Under the pieces are notes generated by a model. The model had not been told where the DNA came from, did no database searches, and saw only the letters and a program-made list of their open reading frames with translations. From Polynucleobacter ibericus (lineage in GTDB: Bacteria; Pseudomonadota; Gammaproteobacteria; Burkholderiales; Burkholderiaceae), in NCBI RefSeq assembly GCF_018687955.1, contig NZ_CP061309.1, positions 682,001 through 746,000 on the forward strand: a stretch of 64,000 bases of DNA, in the 5' to 3' direction. Of the stretch, positions 9,836-18,488 are shown piece after piece. Positions within the stretch are counted from its first letter, which is position 1. Each line of letters begins with the position of its first letter. The translations under genes were made by a program, and so were the position numbers.

Positions 9836-9844
9836 GGGGGGTCT

Positions 9845-11608
9845 ATGGCTAAGCAAACCATCCTAGTTCCGGATATTGGCGACTACTCAGATGTACCAGT
9901 GATAGAAGTGCTGGTTAAAGTGGGTGATGTGATTGAAAAAGAGCAGCCGCTGTTAGTGCTCGAGTCTGATAAGGCAACCATGGAAGTGCCGGCAGATGCT
10001 GCGGGTACTGTTACTAGTATCGCAGTCAAGCTAGGCGACAAAGTCAGCAAAGGTTCTGTGATTGCTGAGATTGAAGCGAGTGGAGCGGCGCCAGCTGCAA
10101 AACCTGTTGCAGCACCTGCGCCAGCAGCACTTGCTCCAGCTCCAGTAGCAGGGCAGTACAGCGGCAAGGTTGATCATGAGTGTGAAGTGTTGGTGCTTGG
10201 CGCTGGCCCCGGTGGTTATAGCGCAGCGTTTCGTAGTGCTGACCTGGGTATGAATACCGTATTGGTAGAGCGCTACCCTACATTGGGTGGTGTTTGCTTG
10301 AATGTCGGCTGTATCCCTTCTAAAGCATTGCTACATACAACCTCAGTGATGGATGAAGTTAAAACCATGGCTAAGCACGGCATTACTTTTGGTGCCCCAA
10401 AGATTGAGATTGATCAATTACGTGGCTACAAAGAATCCGTCATTGCTAAATTAACTGGTGGTCTTGCTGGAATGGCAAAGGCTCGCAAAGTAAAAGTAGT
10501 ACGTGGCCTTGGTAAGTTCTTGGATGCAAACCATGTTGAGGTTGAATTAACTGATGGCACTGGCCAGGATCTCACTGGCAAAAAAGAAGTAGTGCGTTTT
10601 CAGAAGGCGATCATTGCCGCTGGTAGTCAGCCAGTGAAATTACCTTTCTTGCCAGAAGATCCTCGTATTGTCGATAGTACAGGCGCCTTGCTACTCAAGA
10701 GCATTCCTAAGCGCATGCTCGTTATTGGCGGCGGCATTATTGGTTTAGAGATGGCGACTGTTTACAGCACGCTAGGTTCACGTATTGATATCGCAGAAAT
10801 GATGGATGGCCTGATGGCCGGCGCCGATCGTGATTTAGAAAAAGTCTGGGAGAAGTTCAACGCTGGACGTTTTGAAAAAATCATGCTCAAGACGCGCGCA
10901 GCTAAAGCTGAAGTCAAGCCGGATGGTATTCAAGTTTCCTTTGAGGGCGAGAACGCGCCTGCTGAACCGCAAACTTATGACTTGGTATTGGTTGCAGTAG
11001 GTCGCACCCCTAATGGCAAGAAGATTGATGCTGGTAAAGCAGGTGTGCAGGTTGATGAGCGTGGCTTTATTCCAGTTGATAAACAAATGCGCACCAACGT
11101 GGCTAATATTTTTGCCATTGGCGATTTGGTTGGTCAGCCGATGTTGGCACACAAGGCAGTACATGAAGGTCACGTTGCTGCCGAAGCTGCTGCAGGCGAA
11201 AAGTCTTATTTTGATGCTAAGCAAATTCCATCGGTTGCCTATACTGATCCTGAGGTAGCTTGGGCTGGTCTGACAGAAGAGCAGTGCAAGGCTCAAGGCA
11301 TCGCTTATGAGAAGGGCTTATTCCCTTGGGCAGCTAGTGGTCGCGCAATTGCCAATGGACGTGATGAAGGTTTCACCAAGCTCATATTTGATGCGACTAC
11401 CCATCGCATTATTGGCGGCGGCATTGTGGGCACGCATGCTGGTGATTTGATTGGTGAAGTATGTTTAGCTATTGAGATGGGTGCTGATGCAGTTGATATC
11501 GGTAAGACCATTCATCCGCATCCAACGCTTGGCGAATCAGTCGGTCTTGCAGCTGAAGCGGCTCATGGTCACTGCACTGACTTGCCACCAGTGAAAAAGA
11601 AATCTTAA
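9845..11608 (+). CDS. lpdA: Dihydrolipoamide dehydrogenase (E3) with N-terminal lipoyl domain
   Basis: E3 reoxidises dihydrolipoyl groups with NAD+ through FAD and a redox disulfide. The 587 residues exceed the classical ~475 because residues 1-80 form a lipoyl domain (lysine in [10 protein letters not shown]) joined by an Ala/Pro linker. The flavoprotein part shows [14 protein letters not shown] for FAD, the disulfide [16 protein letters not shown], the NAD site [14 protein letters not shown], the FAIGDL motif and the C-terminal HPHPTLGES with the active-site His and Glu. Lipoyl-bearing Lpd proteins are known in the PDH operons of Neisseria and Burkholderiales. A GGGGG tract sits just before the ATG. 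An intrinsic terminator follows. Confidence 0.97.
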   Translation: MAKQTILVPDIGDYSDVPVIEVLVKVGDVIEKEQPLLVLESDKATMEVPADAAGTVTSIAVKLGDKVSKGSVIAEIEASGAAPAAKPVAAPAPAALAPAPVAGQYSGKVDHECEVLVLGAGPGGYSAAFRSADLGMNTVLVERYPTLGGVCLNVGCIPSKALLHTTSVMDEVKTMAKHGITFGAPKIEIDQLRGYKESVIAKLTGGLAGMAKARKVKVVRGLGKFLDANHVEVELTDGTGQDLTGKKEVVRFQKAIIAAGSQPVKLPFLPEDPRIVDSTGALLLKSIPKRMLVIGGGIIGLEMATVYSTLGSRIDIAEMMDGLMAGADRDLEKVWEKFNAGRFEKIMLKTRAAKAEVKPDGIQVSFEGENAPAEPQTYDLVLVAVGRTPNGKKIDAGKAGVQVDERGFIPVDKQMRTNVANIFAIGDLVGQPMLAHKAVHEGHVAAEAAAGEKSYFDAKQIPSVAYTDPEVAWAGLTEEQCKAQGIAYEKGLFPWAASGRAIANGRDEGFTKLIFDATTHRIIGGGIVGTHAGDLIGEVCLAIEMGADAVDIGKTIHPHPTLGESVGLAAEAAHGHCTDLPPVKKKS

Positions 11609-11631
11609 GTTACGCTGATGCATTAAAGAAA

Positions 11632-11653
11632 AAGCCCCGAGGAATCGGGGCTT
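11632..11653. terminator. Bidirectional intrinsic terminator between lpdA and the phasin gene
   Basis: Perfect 9-bp stem AAGCCCCGA / TCGGGGCTT with a GGAA tetraloop, flanked by A and T runs on both sides. It sits between two convergent genes and can serve both. Confidence 0.9.
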
Positions 11654-11690
11654 TTGCATTATCAAGCACCCAAAGTGCTTAGCAACGAGA

Positions 11691-12245
11691 TTACTTCTTC
11701 TTTGCGGATTTGGTTACTGTATCGGCTGCTTTCATCATTGTTTCAGAGGCGCTACTAAGGTTAGTTTGCGCAACTTCAACTGCATGCTTCACTGCCTTCT
11801 GGCTGGTTTCAAACACATTGTTCGCAGAAGCAATGGCTTGCTTCATGGCTTGAACGGCAGCATCTGATCCCGCTGGAGCATTCTTTGTCCACTCTTCAAC
11901 TAGAGCATTCATTTTCTGTTGACCAGCTTGCAATTCTTTTTCAGCGGACTGAGTAAAGCTATTTTGTGTTTCGTGGGCCAATTCATATAAATGACGGCTG
12001 TAAGCCATAATCTTTTCCGCCATTGGTTGCACTGCTTCTGCTTGATGAGCGAGTAATTGCTGAATGTCTTTTACTTCTAATGCTTTCTTGGCACTATTCA
12101 TGCTGTCGCTTAAGCTTTGCTTAGCAATCTGCATATTGAGCTCAACTAACTTTTCAATGCTTTGCAATGCTTGATTGGTTAATCCACTCAAGGTCTCTAA
12201 GTTAGCTTTTTGTGCTGCGGCAAGTTGTTCTGGAGTTAAGTTCAT
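11691..12245 (-). CDS. Phasin family protein (polyhydroxyalkanoate granule protein)
   Basis: Phasins coat polyhydroxyalkanoate granules and control their number and size. The 184-residue product is soluble, Ala/Gln/Lys-rich and predicted almost wholly alpha-helical, with the phasin_2-type N-terminus (MNLTPEQLAAAQKANLETL ... LVELNMQIAKQSL) and a Lys-rich C-terminal tail (KSAKKK) as in PhaP-like proteins. Monocistronic: its own upstream region is at 12246-12440 and it shares the terminator with lpdA. The region just upstream contains ATATTGC twice (near 12322-12337), of unknown meaning. Assignment is by family resemblance; no PHA synthase is in the window. Confidence 0.85.
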   Translation of the reverse strand: MNLTPEQLAAAQKANLETLSGLTNQALQSIEKLVELNMQIAKQSLSDSMNSAKKALEVKDIQQLLAHQAEAVQPMAEKIMAYSRHLYELAHETQNSFTQSAEKELQAGQQKMNALVEEWTKNAPAGSDAAVQAMKQAIASANNVFETSQKAVKHAVEVAQTNLSSASETMMKAADTVTKSAKKK

Positions 12246-12440
12246 TTGCGATCTCTTTTCGTTTAACTTTTTAATTTTGACTAAAGGCTTTTATCTAATG
12301 TACTCCCATTACATCAGTATATTGCATATATATTGCGTTGCAGCATAAGTTCCATTCCTTAGATCTGGGAAGGGAATATTAGAAAAGAGCCTAAAATTAG
12401 ACTCTCAGTAAAAATACTCAATAATTTCAGTAAGTTATCA

Positions 12441-13328
12441 ATGAAGCTTTCCCTAGACACTGCGATTGCCCCGTTATTCGTGCTCATTTGGAGTACCGGC
12501 TTTGTGATTGCGCGTTTAGCGATGCCTTACGTTGAGCCGGCTACCTTCTTGTTTTGGCGTTTTTCAGGGGTTCTAGCAGCGATGGCGGCGCTTAGTTTGA
12601 TATGGAGAATCACCTGGCCCAACTGGTCGCAAATCAAGCACATTGCCGTTGCTGGCATCTTGCTGCAGTTTGGCTATTTGTTGGGAGTTTGGTTTGCTGT
12701 CCGCTTAGGAATGACAGCGGGGCTAGTTGCCATCATAGTTGGTCTTCAGCCAATTGTGACTGCATGGTTTGCTGCCTGGATTTCAGAAAGGGTATCGCCA
12801 CGTCAATGGATCGGCCTAGGATTTGGATTTGCAGGCGTTGCCTTGGTCGTTGCGGAAAAGATTGGTTTTGTGCACATTCCATTGGCTAGTTACATATTGG
12901 CATTTATTGCACTTATTTCAATTACGTTTGGCACGTTGTATCAAAAAAAATTCTGCCCTGTGTTTGATCTGCGCGCTGGATCTTCGATTCAGTTTGGTGT
13001 GTCAGCAGTACTGTGCTTTATCTGCATGCTTTTATTTGAGTCGGGTGAAATGGTGTGGAACCTTCCTGTGACTAGTGCATTGCTGTGGGCTATCTTCCCT
13101 TTATCCATTGGATCGATTAGCTTGCTATTTATGATGATCCGCAAGGGCGCCGCTACTAAAGTGACGAGCTTTCTTTATTTAGTGCCACCGACAACTGCCG
13201 CTATGGCTTGGTTGTTATTTGACGAGCCATTCACATTATTAATGGCAGTAGGCTTGTGTTTGACGATGACTGGCGTGGTACTGGTAAATGCCCGTCAGAC
13301 CAATACCGTAGCAACGATTGCAGAATAG
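12441..13328 (+). CDS. EamA/DMT-family inner-membrane transporter
   Basis: A 295-residue, strongly hydrophobic protein with about ten predicted transmembrane helices in two repeated halves, the drug/metabolite transporter layout. Visible features include the N-terminal PLFVLIWSTGFVIARLAMPY segment, the GLVAIIVGLQPIVTAWFAAW region, and a C-terminal half ending WLLFDEPFTLLMAVGLCLTM. Substrates of this family vary widely (amino acids, nucleotide sugars, drugs) and cannot be inferred here. It is a lone gene between the phasin gene (divergent) and the peptidase gene. Function beyond export/transport is unknown. Confidence 0.85.
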   Translation: MKLSLDTAIAPLFVLIWSTGFVIARLAMPYVEPATFLFWRFSGVLAAMAALSLIWRITWPNWSQIKHIAVAGILLQFGYLLGVWFAVRLGMTAGLVAIIVGLQPIVTAWFAAWISERVSPRQWIGLGFGFAGVALVVAEKIGFVHIPLASYILAFIALISITFGTLYQKKFCPVFDLRAGSSIQFGVSAVLCFICMLLFESGEMVWNLPVTSALLWAIFPLSIGSISLLFMMIRKGAATKVTSFLYLVPPTTAAMAWLLFDEPFTLLMAVGLCLTMTGVVLVNARQTNTVATIAE

Positions 13329-13449
13329 AACGATTGCATTGGCAATCATTTAGTGGGATGAAATACCTAGATTGGGGCGAATAAAACCGCCTTGCCTTAG
13401 GAAATTAATTATCATTCCGTATGTTGAAAGTTTTGGAAGGTATTTTGGG

Positions 13450-14466
13450 ATGCGTTTGAATCGATTTTGGCTTGTTGCCCTAGGGGCACTTTTTGCTATT
13501 GGCACCATAGTAAATACTCCAGCTATTGCTGCCAATAAAGAGAAGCAGACTGCCAAAACTCCCGCCAAAGCTGCTACCAAGACCAGTACAAAATCTACTA
13601 AGAAGCCTAAAACAGTACGGGTAACTGTAACGCGTTCAACAGAGCCAGTTGTTCCTGCAAGACCATCACTTGCAACTGCTTTAGGATTGCGCGGTCAACA
13701 CGATGACCTTAATCTGAAATCCAGTGTGGCGATGGTCGTTAATCAAGATACCAAAGAAGTATATTTTGAAAAGAACCCATCAGTGAGTTTGCCAATCGCT
13801 TCGATTACTAAGCTTATGACGGCGATGGTGGTGTTAGATTCTAAGATGCCTTTAGACGAGACTTTAGTCATCAACTCTGAAGATGTGCAAAGTTACCGCA
13901 CTTCACGTTTAGCTGGTGGTACGGTGTTAACTCGAGAAGAGGCATTGCTATTAGCCTTGATGTCCTCTGAAAACCGCGCTGCATATACCTTAGGCAGAAA
14001 TTATCCTGGCGGTGTTTCATCGTTTGTGGGTGCCATGAATCGTAAAGCCAGAGAACTTGGCATGGATCATTCCCACTTTGCAGATCCAACTGGGCTTATG
14101 AGTGAGAACGTTGCTACAGCGGAAGATCTCACGCGTATGTTGAGCGCTGCATACCAATATAAAACTATTCGTGAGTTTTCTACTTGGCCCGATTTGACGA
14201 TGGTGATTGCAAAACGTCCTCAGAAATTCTTGAACACTAATCGCTTAGTACGCTCAGGTGATATGAATATCGGTTTGCAAAAAACGGGCTTTATTAATGC
14301 TGCTGGTAAGTGTCTGGTTATGCAGGCTAGAGTAAACAACACACCCTTGTTATTGGTCTTCCTAGATTCTGTGGGAACACAATCTCGTTTTGCTGATGCT
14401 GTGCGCGTGCGTGATTGGTATGAGCGTATGCCTTCTGGTGCTCAGCCGATTCGTCGCCTAATGTAA
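13450..14466 (+). CDS. pbpG: D-alanyl-D-alanine endopeptidase (penicillin-binding protein 7 type)
   Basis: Periplasmic serine peptidase that cleaves peptidoglycan cross-links. The ATG at 13450 is chosen because GGAAGG precedes it and the protein then begins MRLNRFWLV with a proper signal peptide cleaved after about AIA; a longer frame from 13372 adds 26 implausible residues. In the 338-residue product the catalytic SxxK is SITK (about 118-121), SxN is SEN (about 173-175) and KTG is at about 278. LLALMSSENRAA and YPGG closely match E. coli PbpG. A Lys/Thr-rich spacer follows the signal peptide. Converges with the IclR gene. Confidence 0.9.
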   Translation: MRLNRFWLVALGALFAIGTIVNTPAIAANKEKQTAKTPAKAATKTSTKSTKKPKTVRVTVTRSTEPVVPARPSLATALGLRGQHDDLNLKSSVAMVVNQDTKEVYFEKNPSVSLPIASITKLMTAMVVLDSKMPLDETLVINSEDVQSYRTSRLAGGTVLTREEALLLALMSSENRAAYTLGRNYPGGVSSFVGAMNRKARELGMDHSHFADPTGLMSENVATAEDLTRMLSAAYQYKTIREFSTWPDLTMVIAKRPQKFLNTNRLVRSGDMNIGLQKTGFINAAGKCLVMQARVNNTPLLLVFLDSVGTQSRFADAVRVRDWYERMPSGAQPIRRLM

Positions 14467-14476
14467 CTGCAGTAGA

Positions 14477-15301
14477 TTAGGTCGCTGAGCCTGGCTCAGC
14501 AGACTTGGGTTTAAACCCCATTCCTTTGGAGATCTGTAGGGCAGTTTCTTGAAGGGCGCGTAGCCAATCTGCCTGAATGCGATCTGTTGGGGCGCTCAAG
14601 GATAGGCCGGCGACTAATTTTCCAGTGTCATCCAAAATAGCAGCAGCTAAACAACTTACGCCCAGCTCTAATTCTTCATCATCCCGAGCGTTGCCCACTT
14701 TACGAACCTGATTGAGTTCAGTTTCGAGTTTGCCAAGCTCAGTGATGCTATTGCGAGTGTGGCCGGATAAACCAGTTCGAGTGACATATGCGCGAACTTG
14801 AGCAGGGTCATCGCTTGCTAAAAAGAGTTTGCCAACTGAGGTGAGGTGCAGTGGAGCGCGACCACCAATGGCACGAACTACCTGCATGCCAGAGCGCTCG
14901 CTATAAGCGCGATCAACGTAAACGATCTCGTCTCCTTGGCGAACAGATAAGTTCACGGTTTCGCCAGTGAGCTTGTGCAAAGTACGCATTGGTAATTGAG
15001 CGGCTTCACGCACGGATAAGCGTGCTTTAACTAAATTACCCAGTTCTAAGAGTTTTAGGCCAAGGCGATAAGTGCCGCCATCGCCACGCTCAACCAGACG
15101 GCAGGCAACCATATCATTCAAAATGCGGTGCGCCGTAGAAGGGTGCAGACCAGTCATTTCGGCTAGATTTTTAAGGCTACTGGATTCTTCTTGTTCCGCA
15201 AGGGCATCTAATAAATTCATCATGCGCTCAACTACCTGGATAGCGGTCTTGCCAACCTCGCCGGTAGATTTAGGAGTTTTGATAGTTTTGCTAGTGCTCA
15301 T
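14477..15301 (-). CDS. IclR-family transcriptional regulator
   Basis: A 274-residue regulator with an N-terminal winged helix (about residues 20-80; SSLKNLAEMTGLHPSTAHR) followed by the IclR effector-binding domain (about 95-265), which contains the usual RAIGGRAPLHLTSVGKLFLA and ELGVSCLAAAILDDTGKLV blocks. IclR proteins respond to small organic acids or aromatic intermediates and often control a neighbouring operon, but here the neighbours are cell-wall and pyrimidine genes, so the regulon is not evident. Its upstream region carries a 7-bp inverted repeat (listed). Low-specificity assignment, high family confidence. Confidence 0.9.
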   Translation of the reverse strand: MSTSKTIKTPKSTGEVGKTAIQVVERMMNLLDALAEQEESSSLKNLAEMTGLHPSTAHRILNDMVACRLVERGDGGTYRLGLKLLELGNLVKARLSVREAAQLPMRTLHKLTGETVNLSVRQGDEIVYVDRAYSERSGMQVVRAIGGRAPLHLTSVGKLFLASDDPAQVRAYVTRTGLSGHTRNSITELGKLETELNQVRKVGNARDDEELELGVSCLAAAILDDTGKLVAGLSLSAPTDRIQADWLRALQETALQISKGMGFKPKSAEPGSAT

Positions 15302-15316
15302 AGCCCTTATTGTAGC

Positions 15317-15347
15317 GATTTCAAATCAAATTGCATATTATGAAATC
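15317..15347. promoter_or_regulatory. Inverted repeat upstream of the IclR gene, possible operator
   Basis: GATTTCA (15317-15323) and TGAAATC (15341-15347) form a perfect 7-bp inverted repeat with a 17-base AT-rich spacer, 16 bases upstream of the IclR start codon. IclR proteins commonly autoregulate through palindromes, so this is a candidate operator; the long spacer makes it weak evidence. Confidence 0.3.
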
Positions 15348-15390
15348 TGATCTTATAAGCTTGCCCTAGCAAATGAGGGCATTTCTAGTA

Positions 15391-16419
15391 CTACCTTAGG
15401 GCTTTAGCGCACTCATTGACGAGGTCTGGACCACGATAGATTAAGCCGCTATAGAGTTGGATCAGACTTGCGCCCGCAACAATCTTTTCTCTAGCATCTG
15501 CACCCGATAGGATGCCGCCAACGCCAATGATCGGTAGTTGATTACCCAGTCTGGCTTTCAAAGCTTTGATGACGATATTCGAGGCATTGCGAACAGGTGC
15601 GCCGGATAGGCCGCCAGCCTCTGTAGCAAATTGCATTCCTTGGACTGCATCTCGTGAGATGGTGGTGTTAGTTGCAATCACTGCGTCAATTCCAAACTCC
15701 ATGAGAAGGTCCGCAATCAGATTAATGTCTTCTAGATCTAAGTCTGGTGCAATCTTCAAAAAGAGAGGCTTGCGTACACCATAGCGATCACTTAAACGCT
15801 TTCTGGCTTCATTAAGAGTGCCCAATAATTCACGAAGCATCTCTTCGCCTTGTAGAGCGCGCAGATTTTGCGTATTCGGGGAGGATATATTGACGGTAAT
15901 GTAGGTCGCAATTTCATAGACTGCTTCCATTGCGAGAACATAGTCACGAGAGGCTTCTTCAATGGGGGTGCTGGCGTTTTTACCAATATTCAAACCCATT
16001 ACTCCACCACTTTGCCAAAACTGGGAACGACGTACCCGAGCGACGCAGGCATCCACGCCATCGTTATTAAAGCCCATGCGATTAATGATAGCCTGAGCTT
16101 CGGACAAGCGAAACATACGTGGCTTGGGATTGCCCGGTTGTGGTTTTGGTGTAACCGTGCCAATTTCTAAGAACCCAAATCCTAATGCAGCGAGTGCATC
16201 AATATGTTTGCCGTCTTTATCCAATCCCGCCGCCAATCCAACGGGATTGGGAAACTCAATACCGCAAAGCGTTTGTGGATCGTTAATCGGTTTTGTAACA
16301 AAGCGCTCTAACATACCCCAGCGCTGGGCGCGATCCATATTGCTGAGGGTGAGGTTATGTGCTTTTTCTGGGTCTAAGCAAAAAAGCCAAGGGCGTAGAA
16401 GAGAGTAACGATCGATCAT
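15391..16419 (-). CDS. pyrD: Dihydroorotate dehydrogenase, class 2 (quinone-dependent)
   Basis: Oxidises dihydroorotate to orotate in pyrimidine synthesis, passing electrons through FMN to membrane quinones. The 342-residue length and the N-terminal extension ([21 protein letters not shown]) are those of class 2 enzymes. Seen motifs: [13 protein letters not shown], the catalytic-serine loop [20 protein letters not shown], and the C-terminal phosphate-binding [13 protein letters not shown] followed by [12 protein letters not shown]. It follows bpt by 9 bases on the same strand, so it is probably the last gene of an aat-bpt-pyrD transcript. Confidence 0.97.
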   Translation of the reverse strand: MIDRYSLLRPWLFCLDPEKAHNLTLSNMDRAQRWGMLERFVTKPINDPQTLCGIEFPNPVGLAAGLDKDGKHIDALAALGFGFLEIGTVTPKPQPGNPKPRMFRLSEAQAIINRMGFNNDGVDACVARVRRSQFWQSGGVMGLNIGKNASTPIEEASRDYVLAMEAVYEIATYITVNISSPNTQNLRALQGEEMLRELLGTLNEARKRLSDRYGVRKPLFLKIAPDLDLEDINLIADLLMEFGIDAVIATNTTISRDAVQGMQFATEAGGLSGAPVRNASNIVIKALKARLGNQLPIIGVGGILSGADAREKIVAGASLIQLYSGLIYRGPDLVNECAKALR

Positions 16420-16428
16420 GGATAGATA

Positions 16429-17175
16429 TTATGACTCAGACAGCTTTTGCCAATGGTCATCTATCAAACCCTCCATCGGCTGGTACTTGATCTTGTAAGA
16501 CATCTTGTCACTTTCCTTGATGTAATAACCAAGATAAAGGTAAGGCAAGCCTAATATGCGCGCTTGTTCAATCTGCCACAGAATGCTGTAACTACCATAG
16601 CTCGCAGTTGGGATAGAGGTATCGTAAAAGGTATAAACCGAGGAGATGCCTTGCTCCAAGATATCGATCATGCTTACCATGCGTAAACGACCGGGATGCG
16701 GTTCATGCGGCCCATCCCGAAACTCCACAATGCGTGAGTTCACTCGACTTTGCAATAAAAACTGCATGTACTGATCTTGATCGTCGCTATCCATGTCACC
16801 ACCGGCATGTCGCTCAGTTTGATAGCGTTGATAGAGTTGATAATGTTCCTCTTGGTAACCCAGATTAAGGACTGAGGCTTCTAGGTTCGCATGTTTTTTT
16901 TGGGCACGACGCTGACTACGTGTGGGAATAAATTGATTTACCAAAATACGTGTAGCAATGCAGGCTTTACATTCATCACAATAAGGTCTATAGGTGTACA
17001 AGCCACTACGTCTAAATCCGGCATTGAGTAAATCATTGTAGACATCCGCATGAATAAGGTGAGATGGCGTTGCTACCTGTGAGCGAGCTGTCTTATTGGG
17101 GAGATAGCTACAAGCGTATGGTGCGGTTGCATAGAACTGCAGTGCGGTTAGAGGAAGTTCTTTAAGCTGAGTCAT
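16429..17175 (-). CDS. bpt: Aspartate/glutamate leucyl-tRNA-protein transferase (Ate-like)
   Basis: Adds a destabilising residue to proteins with N-terminal Asp or Glu in the bacterial N-end rule pathway. The 248 residues match the bacterial ATE-like family: N-terminal [14 protein letters not shown], the Cys cluster [16 protein letters not shown], the [12 protein letters not shown] linker and the C-terminal [20 protein letters not shown]. The start overlaps the aat stop by four bases (ATGA), so translation is coupled to Aat, the enzyme acting on N-terminal Lys/Arg. Bacterial ATE-like proteins usually transfer leucine rather than arginine; that is family knowledge, not visible here. Confidence 0.93.
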   Translation of the reverse strand: MTQLKELPLTALQFYATAPYACSYLPNKTARSQVATPSHLIHADVYNDLLNAGFRRSGLYTYRPYCDECKACIATRILVNQFIPTRSQRRAQKKHANLEASVLNLGYQEEHYQLYQRYQTERHAGGDMDSDDQDQYMQFLLQSRVNSRIVEFRDGPHEPHPGRLRMVSMIDILEQGISSVYTFYDTSIPTASYGSYSILWQIEQARILGLPYLYLGYYIKESDKMSYKIKYQPMEGLIDDHWQKLSES

Positions 17176-17909
17176 AGCCAGTGATGCAAGATTGTTTTAT
17201 CAAAAGTCCAAGATGTCTCAATCTTAGTTTGATTTACGGATATTTGCAGTTGCTCCAAAAAGACCTGCCTAGCTATTGGGGCTGCGCCCAATGAGAGTAG
17301 ATGAGCCGTTTCTTGCTGGCAGTCGATCATGCTCACCTGGTTCGCCAGACACCATGAGCTCAGGGCAGCTAAAGCGATTTTAGAGGCGTTAGTCTTGCGA
17401 CTAAACATGGATTCACCAAACACCATGCCCCCAAAGGCGACGCAATATAGCCCCCCAGTCAACTGGCCATCCTCTATGACGCCAATGCTATGTGCATTTC
17501 CTTGTTCGTGGAGTGCGGTGTAAGCATCAATGATTTCATGGGTAATCCATGTGCCGTCTTGATCTTTTCGGCTACTGGTAGCGCATGAGCGAATGACCGC
17601 CCCAAAATCGCCATCCACTACTATTTGAGATTGCGCATGCTGACAAAAGGCGCGAATAATTTTTCGCAAGGAGTCGCTGCATTTAAATTCATCAGGCTTT
17701 AAGACCATCCTGGGGTCTGGTGACCACCAGAGAATCGGTTGATTATCGGAATACCAAGGAAAGATGCCTTGTTGATAAGCGCGAGCGAGTTGTCCTGGAT
17801 AAATCTGTTCGCTGACGGCAATTAATCCAGGCACGCTAGGATCGGGATCGTCCTCAAACAATGGGTTTGGGAAAGGATCCTGAGGTCCTAGCCAAGCAAT
17901 CTGACTCAT
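17172..17909 (-). CDS. aat: Leucyl/phenylalanyl-tRNA-protein transferase
   Basis: Transfers Leu or Phe from tRNA to proteins with N-terminal Lys or Arg, marking them for ClpAP. The 245-residue product carries the family signatures [38 protein letters not shown] and the C-terminal [14 protein letters not shown] / [10 protein letters not shown] blocks. Translationally coupled to bpt by an ATGA overlap. Ten bases separate it from the Nudix gene upstream, so both probably belong to one long minus-strand transcription unit. Confidence 0.95.
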   Translation of the reverse strand: MSQIAWLGPQDPFPNPLFEDDPDPSVPGLIAVSEQIYPGQLARAYQQGIFPWYSDNQPILWWSPDPRMVLKPDEFKCSDSLRKIIRAFCQHAQSQIVVDGDFGAVIRSCATSSRKDQDGTWITHEIIDAYTALHEQGNAHSIGVIEDGQLTGGLYCVAFGGMVFGESMFSRKTNASKIALAALSSWCLANQVSMIDCQQETAHLLSLGAAPIARQVFLEQLQISVNQTKIETSWTFDKTILHHWL

Positions 17910-17918
17910 AAGAACTCT

Positions 17919-18479
17919 TTAAATTCTTTCAGAAGGCAAGATATCGCGGCTGCGCACATGAAACTCTTGCCCAGAATCTAAAAGGCCGGCAGCGCGATCC
18001 GCAAAGAACCACTCGAGCGTTTGCTTGACGGTAGGGAAGGCTAGTTCATTCCAGGGAATTTCATGTTCATGAAAGAGCGCGACCTCTAAACTTTCTTCAC
18101 CAGCAGAAAATTCTGGATTCGTCATCGCAGCTAAATAAAAGAGGTGTACTTGTTCGGCATGTGGCACATTGAGCAATGAATAGAGCGGACCGATTTCTAC
18201 AACGGCACCTGCTTCTTCAAGAGTCTCGCGCGCAGCGCCATGACTTGTGCTTTCGCCTAGCTCCATAAAACCTGCTGGAAGCGTCCAGTAGCCATGACGC
18301 GGCTCAATTGCACGACGACATAACAGAATCTGTTTGCCATACACCGGTATGCTACCCACGACGTTACGAGGATTTTGATAATGAATACTGCCGCAGGATT
18401 CGCAGACATGGCGCTCACGCGAATCATCCGCCGGAATTTTAATTGTCAATACAGAGGCGCAATTAGGGCAATACTTCAT
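17919..18479 (-). CDS. Nudix hydrolase with N-terminal zinc ribbon
   Basis: The 186-residue protein opens with a zinc-ribbon CPNCASVL ... CESCGSIHYQNPRN and continues with a Nudix domain whose box GFMELGESTSHGAARETLEEAGA shows the G-x5-E-x7-REXXEEXG pattern with all catalytic Glu/Arg residues (16 conserved spacing kept). Enzymes of this architecture hydrolyse nucleoside diphosphates linked to another moiety (ADP-ribose, FAD, NADH); the exact substrate is not decidable from sequence. It sits 9 bases after pabBC stop-side on the same strand and 9 bases before aat. Shorter than NudC (about 260), so not a canonical NADH pyrophosphatase. Confidence 0.87.
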   Translation of the reverse strand: MKYCPNCASVLTIKIPADDSRERHVCESCGSIHYQNPRNVVGSIPVYGKQILLCRRAIEPRHGYWTLPAGFMELGESTSHGAARETLEEAGAVVEIGPLYSLLNVPHAEQVHLFYLAAMTNPEFSAGEESLEVALFHEHEIPWNELAFPTVKQTLEWFFADRAAGLLDSGQEFHVRSRDILPSERI

Positions 18480-18488
18480 GCTGACTTT

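Noticed and set aside
12322-12345. ATATTGC direct repeats ahead of the phasin gene as PhaR sites
   Set aside because: Short and AT-rich; they do not match the PhaR site I know, and no PHA genes adjoin.
13332-13347. Hairpin GATTGC-ATTG-GCAATC after the EamA gene
   Set aside because: Only six pairs and no T tract; too weak to call a terminator.
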